A stretch of DNA of 64,000 nt from positions 3,280,501 to 3,344,500 of the forward strand of contig NZ_CP115541.1 in NCBI RefSeq assembly GCF_031834595.1, in the 5' to 3' direction. The DNA comes from Stenotrophomonas oahuensis. GTDB taxonomy: Bacteria; Pseudomonadota; Gammaproteobacteria; Xanthomonadales; Xanthomonadaceae. Under the pieces are notes generated by a model that saw only the letters and a program-made list of their open reading frames with translations, ran no database searches and was not told the DNA's origin. The translations under genes were made by a program, and so were the position numbers. Positions 1-7,342 of the stretch are shown one piece after another; the first letter of the stretch is position 1; each line of letters opens with the position of its first letter.

Positions 1-23
1 CGGTAACATACGCGCCTGATTTT

Positions 24-99
<76 letters not shown>

Positions 100-146
100 G
101 AATCTGACAGCACCCCGGTCACGGGGTGTTGTTTTATAGAGTCACC

Positions 147-220
147 GGCCTGGTGGCAGAGTGGTCATGCATCGGATTGCAAATCCGCGTACGCCGGTTC
201 GATTCCGACCCAGGCCTCCA
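147..220 (+). tRNA. tRNA-Cys (GCA)
   Basis: Cloverleaf with acceptor stem GGCCTGG/CCAGGCC, anticodon loop TTGCAAA (anticodon GCA), T-arm GGTTCGATTCC and encoded CCA. It lies 47 bases after tRNA-Gly and is followed by an intrinsic terminator. I saw no second copy of its 3' end in the window, so there is no direct-repeat evidence that the neighbouring accessory region integrated at this tRNA. Confidence 0.96.
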
Positions 221-225
221 TATAA

Positions 226-254
226 AACCCCCTGATCCGTCAGGGGGTTTTTTA
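226..254 (+). terminator. Intrinsic terminator after the tRNA-Gly/Cys pair
   Basis: A perfect stem AACCCCCTGA/TCAGGGGGTT with loop TCCG is followed by a run of T. It ends the tRNA transcription unit. Confidence 0.93.
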
Positions 255-330
255 TTGCCTGCTGGAAAATACATGTCGGCGGAACCCGTGATCTCAACTC
301 TTTTTCGGGTGGCATCACGGTGGAGGGGCT

Positions 331-505
331 GTAGAGCCGGGCTTGCCCGGCTGCTTTCAGCCGATGATCTGCGGCCTCGCGCGCACCCGGTAGCGTCGGT
401 CGACAGACGACGGCCCTGAAACACCCAACGCCCGGTAACGCATGACCCCAAATCGAAACCGCCGTTGATCTGGCGCGAACAGCAGCCGGGCAAGCCCGGC
501 TCTAC
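331..505. repeat. Inverted pair of GTAG (SMAG-like) REP elements flanking repeat copy A
   Basis: Two REP units, at 331-353 and 483-505, each have GTAG next to the palindrome GCCGGGCTTGCCCGGC, and they face each other. Between them, at about 379-472, is a roughly 90-base sequence (core CGGTCGACAGACGACGGCC, then CGGTAACGCATGA) that recurs near 27247-27370 and 59040-59140. Bases 255-501 hold no gene I can support. GTAG-headed REPs in inverted pairs are typical of Stenotrophomonas. Confidence 0.8.
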
Positions 506-891
506 GAAATCTTCCACACCAGATCCAGCCCGGCCTCATCCCGCACCGCGTAAACACGCTCGTACTGGAACGACAACACAAACCGATACCGGTGCTGCTT
601 CGCAAACACCTCAATCAGCCGATAGATCTCATGCAGGCTCCGCAACATATGCGCCGCCCGGAAGTGAAACGTCACCGTCAACCCCACACTCCACTCCACC
701 TGCATGCCCCTTGCCCCTAAAGCAAGCGGAACAGCGTGTTGCTTGAACCCAAACGCACACCTGCACCCCGGCAGCAGCCCAGCCCAGATGTTCTGATCAA
801 CATCGCTCGGCAGACCCAGCGAGCGAAGCGTGAACGCAACATCATCCAGCGTCACCCCGGACTCAATCTCCAGCACCATCACCAGGCTCAT
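502..891 (-). CDS. Hypothetical protein (129 aa)
   Basis: I do not recognise a family. The start at 891 was chosen because AGGAGG (899-904) stands 7 bases before an ATG; longer upstream readings have no such site. The product is soluble-looking with no signal peptide or membrane segment. A hydrophobic, acidic N-terminus (MSLVMVLEIESG) is followed by a mixed region with aromatic residues and the ending LDLVWKIS. The stop overlaps the inner end of a REP unit. It is the downstream neighbour, 106 bases away, of the HigA-like antitoxin on the same strand and could share its transcript. No toxin motif is visible. Confidence 0.6.
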   Translation of the reverse strand: MSLVMVLEIESGVTLDDVAFTLRSLGLPSDVDQNIWAGLLPGCRCAFGFKQHAVPLALGARGMQVEWSVGLTVTFHFRAAHMLRSLHEIYRLIEVFAKQHRYRFVLSFQYERVYAVRDEAGLDLVWKIS

Positions 892-997
892 ACCCGAACC
901 TCCTGCACTCTGCGCAACAGCCCGCCGTGCCGGCCGGGCTGTGCACGAACTGACTACCCGGGCCGTACCGTAAACGTGGCGACCCATCCTGACCGTC

Positions 998-1390
998 CTA
1001 CCAGCGCACGCGCGGGCGGATCAAGTCGATGTCCTCGCCCCAGGCGCAATACGCCATCTCCATGTCGTGCTTCGCCTGCAGATCCTGCCAGTACGCCGGC
1101 GGGTCGCCGAAGTAACGCCCCAGCCGCAGCGACAGTTCCGCACTGATGCTGCTGCGGCCACCAATCACCGATTCCAACCGCCCACGCTTGACCCGGATGG
1201 AATCCGCCAGCCGACGAATGGAAATGCCGGCCGGGCGCAGATAGTCGTCCATCAGCACGCGCCCTGGATGGATGCTCGCTGAGGGCTGAAACAGCGGCGC
1301 AGGCTGCACCGCTCCGCTTGCATGGCCGCCCTGAGGGCGCTCTGAATTCGCATGGTCAACACAACCTGCACAGGAACACTGCTCGCACAT
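998..1390 (-). CDS. higA: HigA-family addiction-module antitoxin (XRE HTH), orphan
   Basis: This is a DNA-binding antitoxin of the HigA type (130 aa). From about residue 40 it carries the family signature IHPGRVLMDDYLRP, an HTH (ISIRRLADSIRV, then GGRSSISAELSLRLGRYFG) and the helix PAYWQDLQAKHD. Start 1390 is preceded by GGGAGG at the proper distance. Unusual is a 40-residue N-terminal extension with four cysteines (MCEQCSCAGC), which could bind metal. HigB normally lies directly upstream, but no HigB reading frame is visible there, so this looks like an orphan antitoxin or stand-alone regulator. Confidence 0.85.
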   Translation of the reverse strand: MCEQCSCAGCVDHANSERPQGGHASGAVQPAPLFQPSASIHPGRVLMDDYLRPAGISIRRLADSIRVKRGRLESVIGGRSSISAELSLRLGRYFGDPPAYWQDLQAKHDMEMAYCAWGEDIDLIRPRVRW

Positions 1391-1497
1391 GGGAACCTCC
1401 CGAAACTGGGTAACGAATGAGTTCAACGAAGTGGCAATGCAGCGCGCAGCGATGGCGCGGCAGCATGCCGATCAGATCGCCGGGTCAGCGCCCGGCG

Positions 1498-1620
1498 TTA
1501 TAAGTCTTGGATATGCGCGCGAAGTGGCAACGCCGAAGGGCGGCAGGCGCGCGGAAGACGTAAGCGAAGGCCTCGAGTGGGCAGCTCGAAGCGATGGATG
1601 AAGGCCCAGAACGTGTACAT
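1498..1620 (-). CDS. Possible 40-residue Arg-rich peptide
   Basis: A short open frame with a plausible ribosome site (CGGGAG, 6 bases before ATG at 1620) encodes a 40-residue peptide rich in Arg, Pro and Leu, starting MYTFWAFIHRFELP. The ribosome site is one arm of the inverted repeat at 1627-1669, so it would be paired in the leader RNA. I do not recognise the peptide. It may be a chance frame inside a repeated element; the ribosome site and the structured leader are the only support. Confidence 0.3.
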   Translation of the reverse strand: MYTFWAFIHRFELPTRGLRLRLPRACRPSALPLRAHIQDL

Positions 1621-1626
1621 CTCAGA

Positions 1627-1790
1627 CTCCCGGGAAAGGCCTTTCCCCCTATGGGAAAGGCGTCGGGAGGTTAGAAAACCGCAATCAGCAAACGGAGCAG
1701 GCTTATTTCCCCTGATCGGGGTGTTGTATTCGCCGCCCTCCCGACTTGGGACATCCAAGCATTGCTGATTCGGAGTTTTCTAATCTCCGA
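1627..1790. repeat. Compound inverted-repeat element
   Basis: Several nested palindromes are visible. GGGAAAGGCCTTTCCC (1632-1647) is followed by a third arm GGGAAAGG (1653-1660), so the middle arm can pair with either side. CTCCCG/CGGGAG (1627-1632/1664-1669) encloses these. A longer-range pair, TTAGAAAAC...AATCAGCAA (1671-1691) with TTGCTGATT...GTTTTCTAA (1762-1783), encloses a small hairpin CTTGG-GACAT-CCAAG. The element has no GTAG head, so it is not a SMAG REP. Apart from the possible 40-residue peptide, I see no gene in 1391-2183. Confidence 0.7.
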
Positions 1791-2069
1791 GGCCCACACT
1801 GCCGGACGCGCAAACGGATGTGAAGTGGCTGTTTTCTTGCGTTCCGCGCGATTTCGATAGGCTCCATCTATCGTTGACGCGTATGGCTCGAAAAACGCCG
1901 TTTTGGCGCGGATTCCGCGCCAGAATGGTCAGGTTGTGGCGGCATTCTGGCTTGGCATCGTTGCCACGGGATTACTCTGGTGAGGGTGTGGGTGTGTCGC
2001 ATGCGGCTCTCTTCGCGGGCCAGTCGGTGGATTTCCCCCGGAGGGGGCCGGCAGCCGACGCCGGACGGA

Positions 2070-2149
2070 TTCCAACCCGCCGGGGTTGGAACGAATCTGC
2101 CGCACATGGTGGCCGCCTGGCGCCATCATCGGTGGGGGCCGCAGGCGGC
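2070..2149. repeat. Hairpins upstream of the zinc-ribbon gene
   Basis: Two stems are visible: TTCCAACCC-GCCG-GGGTTGGAA (2070-2091), a perfect 9-bp stem, and GCCGCCTG/CAGGCGGC (2112-2119/2142-2149). They lie 35-110 bases before the small zinc-ribbon gene and may act in its leader or as transcription stops. No function can be assigned. Confidence 0.5.
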
Positions 2150-2183
2150 TAAACTGCTGGCGACGCCTCCGACAGGATTGGAC

Positions 2184-2408
2184 ATGGCCGCCAAGGACAA
2201 GGGAACGACGAGGGTCGGATTTCGCAATCGCAACGAGCAGACGAACATCCGCGCTACTAGCTTGCGAGGCACCGATCATGGGCAGGTCGTCTACGTGCTG
2301 CAATGTGAGCCCTGCGGCGAGGTGTACGGTGCCAACGGCAGCGATATCCACTTGCGCAAGTGCCCAGCATGCCAAGGCGGGCGGCCAAAGCTGACGTTCG
2401 CGCCGTAG
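2184..2408 (+). CDS. Small zinc-ribbon protein (74 aa)
   Basis: A 74-residue protein with two CxxC knuckles: CEPC near residue 44 and CPAC near residue 62, separated by GEVYGANGSDIHLRK. This is a zinc-ribbon layout, probably for nucleic-acid or protein contact. The N-terminus is basic (MAAKDKGTTRVGFRNRN). Start 2184 was chosen because AGGA lies about 8 bases upstream and because the family-like part begins there. Small proteins with the pattern GTDHGQ-YVL-C-xx-C-GxxYGANGSDI occur widely in bacterial accessory regions. The precise role is unknown to me. Confidence 0.72.
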   Translation: MAAKDKGTTRVGFRNRNEQTNIRATSLRGTDHGQVVYVLQCEPCGEVYGANGSDIHLRKCPACQGGRPKLTFAP

Positions 2409-2976
2409 AGAGCTGTAGAGCCTCAAAGTTCTGTGGAGCGGGTAGGAAATGTGCCGTGCAGGCGCGGAAAGCTTGTGACCTTGCCCGACCTTGACTTAGG
2501 GGGGGGGCATGGCTCCACCTGCGATTTGCAACTCGGCGAACATGGACCCTGCGCTTTTACACGCGCTTTTTCAATCGGAAGTCGCCATAACCCATTGACA
2601 GCGCGATAGTTTTCGACAGGTTGCAACCGTTCGTCGGGTGCCCTCGTGGGCTACGCCTTGCGCCACAAGGGATTGCTGAAATTTCCTACATTTAGCGTTG
2701 ACGATCCCCAACACCCCCACTATCTTGATTGGCGTCGAGGGACGGTCCCGAGACCCCCAAACGTAAGAGCCCCACCTAGTTGGCGCTAGGCAGGGCTCGG
2801 GGTTACATGCAGTAGGCAGTACACGGGTACGGCGTACAACTCGTTCGGCTAGATCGAGGTAACGGCGAAATAGTGTCAACTGTTGACAGCTGTGTCAATG
2901 CGACGCCTGTCAGGTTCGTGACGTTGGTCACATTCGTTTGTGCGTCGTCCCGTGCTTTCCAAGAGGAAAACACGCA
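2409..2976. other. Gene-poor leader region of the KilA-N gene
   Basis: I can support no gene in this stretch. It holds a nine-G run (2499-2507), a hairpin with a symmetric internal loop (GAGCCC-CA-CCTAG / CTAGG-CA-GGGCTC, 2767-2798), and overlapping operator-like palindromes: GTCAACTGTTGAC (2875-2887) and TTGACAGCTGTGTCAA (2883-2898). A third, weaker one, GTGAC-GTTG-GTCAC, follows at about 2919-2932. Confidence 0.55.
2875..2898. promoter_or_regulatory. Overlapping palindromic operator-like sites before the KilA-N gene
   Basis: GTCAACTGTTGAC is a perfect odd-length palindrome. It overlaps the dyad TTGAC-AGCTGT-GTCAA. Together they lie 79-102 bases before the KilA-N start, a distance that suits a promoter-proximal operator. 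The cognate regulator is unknown; autoregulation is an inference only. Confidence 0.45.
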
Positions 2977-3768
2977 ATGGCTATAAACCAGCAGCTTTCG
3001 CTGCATCTCATCCACCGTAAGGTGGACGACGCCCTCATTGAGCAGCGGAAGCTCGATGGGTACATCAACGCCACGGCGATGTGCCAAGCGGTAGGGAAGC
3101 GATTCTTTGATTACCGACGCCTGGAAGCCACCTGTCAGTTCCTTGAGGAGCTGGCAGCGGAAACGGGATATCCCGTTTCCGAGCTAATTCAGATAGTTAA
3201 GGGCTCTGGTCCGCAGGGAACGTGGGTCCACCCCGATGTCGCCATGCACCTAGCTCAGTGGCTTTCACCAAAGTTCGCGGTGGCGGTGGCCAAGTGGGTT
3301 CGCGAATGGCTGTCTGGCCGCCAGCCCAGCGGTGCGCCCGGCCCTGGCTTGCCCCATCACATCCAGCGCTATCTTGCCAACAAGGACAAGGTGCCATACA
3401 CGCATTTCTCGATTTTGAGTGAACTGGCGATTTCGTTGATCGCTCCCCTCGAGGCCAGGGGGTATACCCTCCCTGAGCGGATGGTTCCCGATATCTCAGA
3501 AGGCAAGATGTTCGCGAAGTGGCTGCGGGACCAGGGTGTGGATACGTCTCAGATGCCGACCTACGAGCATCGCTACGCGGATGGTCGCGTTTGCAATGCA
3601 AAGATGTATCCGGTCGGCTACCTGCACGCGTTCCGGCTGCATTTCAACGAGGTCTGGCTGCCTAACAAGGCACATCAGTATTTCCGCGAGCGTGACCCTT
3701 CCGCACTTCCTCACCTAGACAAGATGTTACTGGAAGCGCCTGGCGTTCCGAACTTGCCAGCGGCCTAG
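2977..3768 (+). CDS. KilA-N domain protein (phage-antirepressor or BstA-like)
   Basis: A 263-residue protein. Residues about 15-110 form a KilA-N domain, a DNA-binding fold common in phage antirepressors, with the hallmarks LDGYINATAMCQAVGKRF and TWVHPDVAMHLAQWLSPKFAVAVAKWV. A distinct C-terminal domain (about 130-255) contains MVPDISEGKMFAKWLR, YEHRYADGR and YPVGYLHAFRLHF. Start 2977 has AGAGGA upstream. Abortive-infection proteins of the BstA type also combine an N-terminal KilA-N domain with another domain, and their locus carries a DNA element that controls them. The palindromes upstream make that comparison worth testing, but I cannot show homology. No other phage genes are nearby. Confidence 0.85.
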   Translation: MAINQQLSLHLIHRKVDDALIEQRKLDGYINATAMCQAVGKRFFDYRRLEATCQFLEELAAETGYPVSELIQIVKGSGPQGTWVHPDVAMHLAQWLSPKFAVAVAKWVREWLSGRQPSGAPGPGLPHHIQRYLANKDKVPYTHFSILSELAISLIAPLEARGYTLPERMVPDISEGKMFAKWLRDQGVDTSQMPTYEHRYADGRVCNAKMYPVGYLHAFRLHFNEVWLPNKAHQYFRERDPSALPHLDKMLLEAPGVPNLPAA

Positions 3769-4025
3769 TAATCCTCCCGCCTCCGATCAGAGATATCGGG
3801 GGCGGGGCGGATGTGGCTTACTGCACTTTTCCACTCCGGCGTATTTCACAAATTCGAACATAATAAAGTGTGAAATCCCTTCTCTGTGGGTCAAGGAGTA
3901 CTTCTCGTGACGGATAAAATGACCGTTTAGCTTCGAGTTTTCTCGTGTGAATTCCAAATCGTCGCCGGGATTCGACTGTAGGCTCCTCAGGCTGGCGATG
4001 GCGAAAGATATTTTGGAGAAAAGTT

Positions 4026-4322
4026 ATGATCCAGTATATCTACAGCTCGCGCGGAGCCGCTATTGGTTTCATTAGCGGTAAGTATATTCATGACATGCGA
4101 GGTCGCGCCATTGGTCAACTAGATGGCACGCACGTTCACAAGATCACTGGGCAGTATGTGGGCGAGCTGTATCAGGAAATGGTTGTGAACATGCACTTGG
4201 GGAATTTGGGGAACATTGGCAACCCGGGTAATCCTGGTAATCCGGGTAGCCCAGGAAATCCGGGAAATCGCGGTTCTATGAATGCTGGCTATCCGGACGT
4301 TTTTGACCTCCTGTTGCGCTAG
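4026..4322 (+). CDS. 4-fold beta flower protein with collagen-like tail
   Basis: A 98-residue protein. The first 50 residues repeat a short strand-turn unit with a G-x-x-IG pattern (YSSRGAAIGFISGKYI, then MRGRAIGQLDG, then ITGQYVGEL), as in the proteins called 4-fold beta flower. Residues about 58-81 are a collagen-like run of GNPG triplets (GNLGNIGNPGNPGNPGSPG). GGAG lies 8 bases upstream of the start. There is no signal peptide. The function of the fold is not established; the Gly-Asn-Pro tail is an uncommon addition. Codon use and lower GC differ from the chromosomal core, consistent with transfer. Confidence 0.72.
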   Translation: MIQYIYSSRGAAIGFISGKYIHDMRGRAIGQLDGTHVHKITGQYVGELYQEMVVNMHLGNLGNIGNPGNPGNPGSPGNPGNRGSMNAGYPDVFDLLLR

Positions 4323-4597
4323 TCAGCAAGGGAGAGATCTTCGGTTAACTGCTGATCTCAGAAGCGCGAAAGCTTGTAGCTCGACGGCGCATCGGCGACC
4401 CGCTGCTATCTATTCGTTCCGCAATGTTGGAGTGACCTTAGTGTCAGCGTGCTTGCGGTGGATAATCTTGAGAATTTTTCGAGAAGCCAATTTAAGCGAA
4501 GATAATTTTGTTGAAAGCTATGTCCGAGTTCCTCTGATTTTCTTTGGCGCTGGGCGGTGTTTCTAAGTGGATGCCCGATACTTCTTGGAGCGTGCAT

Positions 4598-5134
4598 ATG
4601 CAAAGTGACGAGAACGATGGAGTTGCGGATGCGTTTGTCGCAAACATTCTTGCAGCCGGAGCGGATAAGGGGTTCCGCTCTCTAGACGTCTTTGTGACAT
4701 GGTTCGTCGCTGGGACGGCAGCGGCCGTTGGATTGGCCGCTGCGAACCTTGAAAAGCTGACGTGGGTGATCACGCCGTCTCGTCTCCAAGCTGAATTGCC
4801 ATGCCTTGCTGTGATCTTACTGCTAGTTCTGGGTTCCAAGTTTCTAGGTAGCCTAATCTGCACCATGGCCGGTGCGATGGAGGCAGCTGTGAGCGTGATG
4901 AGGCGGTACGACGAGATTAATGTCCCAATAGTTGGGATAGGGGCATTTGAGGCAGCGCGCCGTCGGGCAATGCCTTGGCCAGCTCTGGCGACCGAATGGG
5001 CGTGGGCGAAGCTTACCGGCAGACGCAGGCCTAACCTTGGACGAGTCGTCACTTGGCTCTTGATTGGAAGTGGGAGCTGCGCCCTAGTGGCCGCTTGCTT
5101 AACGGCAAAGTTCTGGATCTCCTTGCTGGCCTAA
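4598..5134 (+). CDS. Small membrane protein of unknown function (178 aa)
   Basis: I do not recognise the family. Three hydrophobic stretches are seen: about residues 30-52 (FVTWFVAGTAAAVGLAAANL), 70-97 (LPCLAVILLLVLGSKFLG) and the last 30 residues (VVTWLLIGSGSCALVAA). Between the second and third is a soluble loop with many Arg. Start 4598 was chosen because TTGGAG stands 7 bases before it; an ATG 27 bases upstream lacks a ribosome site. It stands alone between two other accessory genes and has lower GC than the core. A phage-exclusion or effector role is possible but unsupported. Confidence 0.6.
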   Translation: MQSDENDGVADAFVANILAAGADKGFRSLDVFVTWFVAGTAAAVGLAAANLEKLTWVITPSRLQAELPCLAVILLLVLGSKFLGSLICTMAGAMEAAVSVMRRYDEINVPIVGIGAFEAARRRAMPWPALATEWAWAKLTGRRRPNLGRVVTWLLIGSGSCALVAACLTAKFWISLLA

Positions 5135-5499
5135 CTAATTACTGTGGTAGAGCATGGTCTTTCACTTTACAGCCCCACTAAGTCCGTCGGAAAAGCCTGT
5201 GAGACGGATGCGCTAGGGATAGCGGTTGTGGAGCGGGATTTAATGCTAGGTCTTGATCTGTCGGGGATGTCTCCTAATCCTCGGAGTAAGACGATCAATC
5301 TCGTTCGCTCTAGCCAAGGATAGGGGATCTATATGGTGCTCGATAACGGCGGACTACTTGGGCTGGGAGGATCGAGCCATGCAGTCAGAATCGAGTCGGC
5401 TACTGGCGAAGGTGTTCATGCGCCTTTGCTCACTTTTGTCACTCGATACATGGCTCCGCACGGTCATGCATCGGGTCATTGTTAAAGGGATTTCAATAA
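5135..5499. other. 365-base intergenic stretch
   Basis: No gene, RNA or clear repeat is supported here. A 94-residue frame starting at 5253 has no ribosome site, resembles nothing I know and overlaps the next gene's start, so it was left out. Confidence 0.5.
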
Positions 5500-6012
5500 A
5501 TGACAGTCAGTCAGCAAGCCGCATTGCAGGGCCATAACTTCGAACGCCTTAGGGATCACATCTTGCCGCTCTCGCGCGCTACCACGTTCTCGGTCGCAGT
5601 GACCGAGTGGGATCTGGTGGCTGTTGAAATCAGTGACGAGTTCGATAGCTGTCCTTGTGGGCAGGAAATCAAAGAACACTGCTTTATCCACAATCGGATT
5701 ACTGGTCACCGTACGCATGTCGGAAACGTGTGCATCAATCGGTTTCTGGCCATTGATACGGGTACACTTTTTGATGGTTTGAAGCGAATCAAGAATTCTC
5801 AGGGCCGTGCCAACCTCGACTTGATCGAGCATGCTTATCGTATGGGCTACCTTTACGATCTTAATGAGTACGAGTTTTTGGTAAAGATCAAGCGGAAGAG
5901 GATTCTTTCACCAAAGCAGGCGGCCTGGGAACAAAAGATCCACCGCCGTATCCTCAGTGAAACGGTCGTGACTAAGCGCTCTGATCCATCGACTTCTCGA
6001 AAGCGTGTCTGA
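5500..6012 (+). CDS. Cys-rich putative zinc-binding protein (170 aa)
   Basis: A 170-residue cytosolic protein. A cysteine cluster at residues 51-78 (CPCGQEIKEHCFIHN, then VGNVCINRFL) looks like a structural zinc site. The C-terminal third is very basic (KIKRKRILSPKQAAWEQK). An AAAGGGA ribosome site precedes the ATG. Proteins with CPCG...C...TGxxxxVGxxC occur in accessory regions of many Proteobacteria without a known role; nucleic-acid binding is a reasonable guess from the basic tail. It converges on hipA, with 100 bases between the two stops. Confidence 0.65.
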   Translation: MTVSQQAALQGHNFERLRDHILPLSRATTFSVAVTEWDLVAVEISDEFDSCPCGQEIKEHCFIHNRITGHRTHVGNVCINRFLAIDTGTLFDGLKRIKNSQGRANLDLIEHAYRMGYLYDLNEYEFLVKIKRKRILSPKQAAWEQKIHRRILSETVVTKRSDPSTSRKRV

Positions 6013-6112
6013 GTGATGAGGCGTTGATGTGGGCTTCCCAGTCCGCGATCTTGTGTTTACCCGCTTGATGAGCGCATCGTCCAGATCGGCGAACACAATG
6101 GTCAGCGCGGTA

Positions 6113-7342
6113 TCAAGATTGCGCATGCACCCGGCTGGCAGCAACGCTAGTTCTGCCAGCTTCCCATTCCGCAACCAGTCGCTTTCCGTACTTACCTTCC
6201 AACCGTGAAGCATGCGCCTGCAGCGTCTCGCTCATCGCAGTGGCGATACGGTCAATGATCAGTTCGGGATTCTCGACCTCACACACGGAGCGCCCGAAGA
6301 GCAGGAGATCCTCGCGAGACGGATAGTGGCGATCCTTCGCCCCGGAGAAGAGCTTGAGTGCCATGGTTCGATCGACCCGCTCAGTGCCGGTGCGCTGGTT
6401 GTAGTAGGGGTAGATGGTAGTGGTCACAACATCGTAGATCGGTGCCAGCCGCGCCTCGCCGGCGGATGGGTCGCGGTACAGCAGGCCGAAGTTCTTCAGG
6501 TGTGCGTCGCCATTCCGTACCATGACGGACAAGGTGACTGAGGCAAAGAAAGCCTCGAGATTCGCCAACCGGGCATTGCCACTGAACGCGCTGATGTAGC
6601 GAGCGGTTGCCTCATAGCTGCCCTGATACTTGTAGTTCCCCTGTGCGTCGCGGGGCTTGGCCATGAGTACGGCCATGTCCTCGAATCCAAGTCGCTCGGG
6701 AACCAGATCGAAACGACGAAGGATGAAAAGTTGGGCATCATCGGACAGCCAGAAGTCCGGAACGTCCAAGCCGGCGCGCCGCGCCGCATCCATGCACAGG
6801 AACTCGTTCTGGGAGAGCCACGGGTAGTCGTCTGCGCCGGCCTTTACGATCAGGTCCGCTTCGAGGCGTTCGGGCAGTGCGGTGTCCGCGTCTGGAATCA
6901 TCACCTTGGGTTGAACGCCGGAGATACCAGAATCGAAGTAGGTCTCCACCAGGAACTCAAACAACCCTTGGGACGCGGGTTCATGCAGCAACTGCTCGAG
7001 CCCCACCTGCGGCGGGGGTTCATGCCACTGCTCGCCAGGTTGCAGAAACTGGAGCCGTCCGATCTGACGCCGCCCGGTTATCGCCAGAAGCCGCATGTCG
7101 TTAATGCGCTCGTGCTTGGCAATGCGCCGCCTTATCAGGTCGAGCAGGTAGCCCTCCGGCAGGTTCATTGAGAACGCCGGCATCAACGGATTGGATACGT
7201 AGCTTCGCGCCCGGATGGGCATGGTCAGGGACGCCTCATTCCCGCGCTCGGTTGTGGTGTAGCTGAAGACGTACTGGGCTTGGCGGAGCAGGTGGCCAGC
7301 TTCCCCAGTGGGGGTGACCACGCGCAGGTCCTTAATCTTCAT
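6113..7342 (-). CDS. hipA: HipA-family Ser/Thr kinase toxin
   Basis: A 409-residue HipA-like kinase. The N-terminal lobe (about 1-110) carries the HipA N-terminal pattern (AFSMNLPEGYLLDLIRRR). SGISGVQPKV near residue 140 corresponds to the phosphorylation/P-loop segment. RNGDAHLKNFGLL near residue 275 holds the catalytic Asp and Asn, and PIYDVVTTTIYP holds the metal-binding Asp. HipA toxins phosphorylate aminoacyl-tRNA synthetases and cause growth arrest. The usual HipB antitoxin is missing upstream. Instead the ATG overlaps the stop of a GNAT remnant (TAATG), which suggests translational coupling to a decayed module. The kinase itself looks intact. Confidence 0.88.
   Translation of the reverse strand: MKIKDLRVVTPTGEAGHLLRQAQYVFSYTTTERGNEASLTMPIRARSYVSNPLMPAFSMNLPEGYLLDLIRRRIAKHERINDMRLLAITGRRQIGRLQFLQPGEQWHEPPPQVGLEQLLHEPASQGLFEFLVETYFDSGISGVQPKVMIPDADTALPERLEADLIVKAGADDYPWLSQNEFLCMDAARRAGLDVPDFWLSDDAQLFILRRFDLVPERLGFEDMAVLMAKPRDAQGNYKYQGSYEATARYISAFSGNARLANLEAFFASVTLSVMVRNGDAHLKNFGLLYRDPSAGEARLAPIYDVVTTTIYPYYNQRTGTERVDRTMALKLFSGAKDRHYPSREDLLLFGRSVCEVENPELIIDRIATAMSETLQAHASRLEGKYGKRLVAEWEAGRTSVAASRVHAQS

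Noticed and set aside
1627..1790. Integron attC site
   Set aside because: The arms contain GTTAGAA-like ends that recall attC boxes, but the core GTTRRRY/RYYYAAC pattern is not met, and no integrase or cassette array is present.
2499..2507. Nine-G homopolymer as a phase-variation tract
   Set aside because: It lies in a non-coding stretch, not within or next to a recognisable start, so a switching role cannot be supported.
2571..2879. Possible 102-residue minus-strand gene
   Set aside because: It covers the palindromes upstream of the KilA-N gene, has no ribosome site and no family-like sequence.
5253..5537. Possible 94-residue gene
   Set aside because: No ribosome site, overlaps the better-supported gene at 5500, and shows no recognisable pattern.
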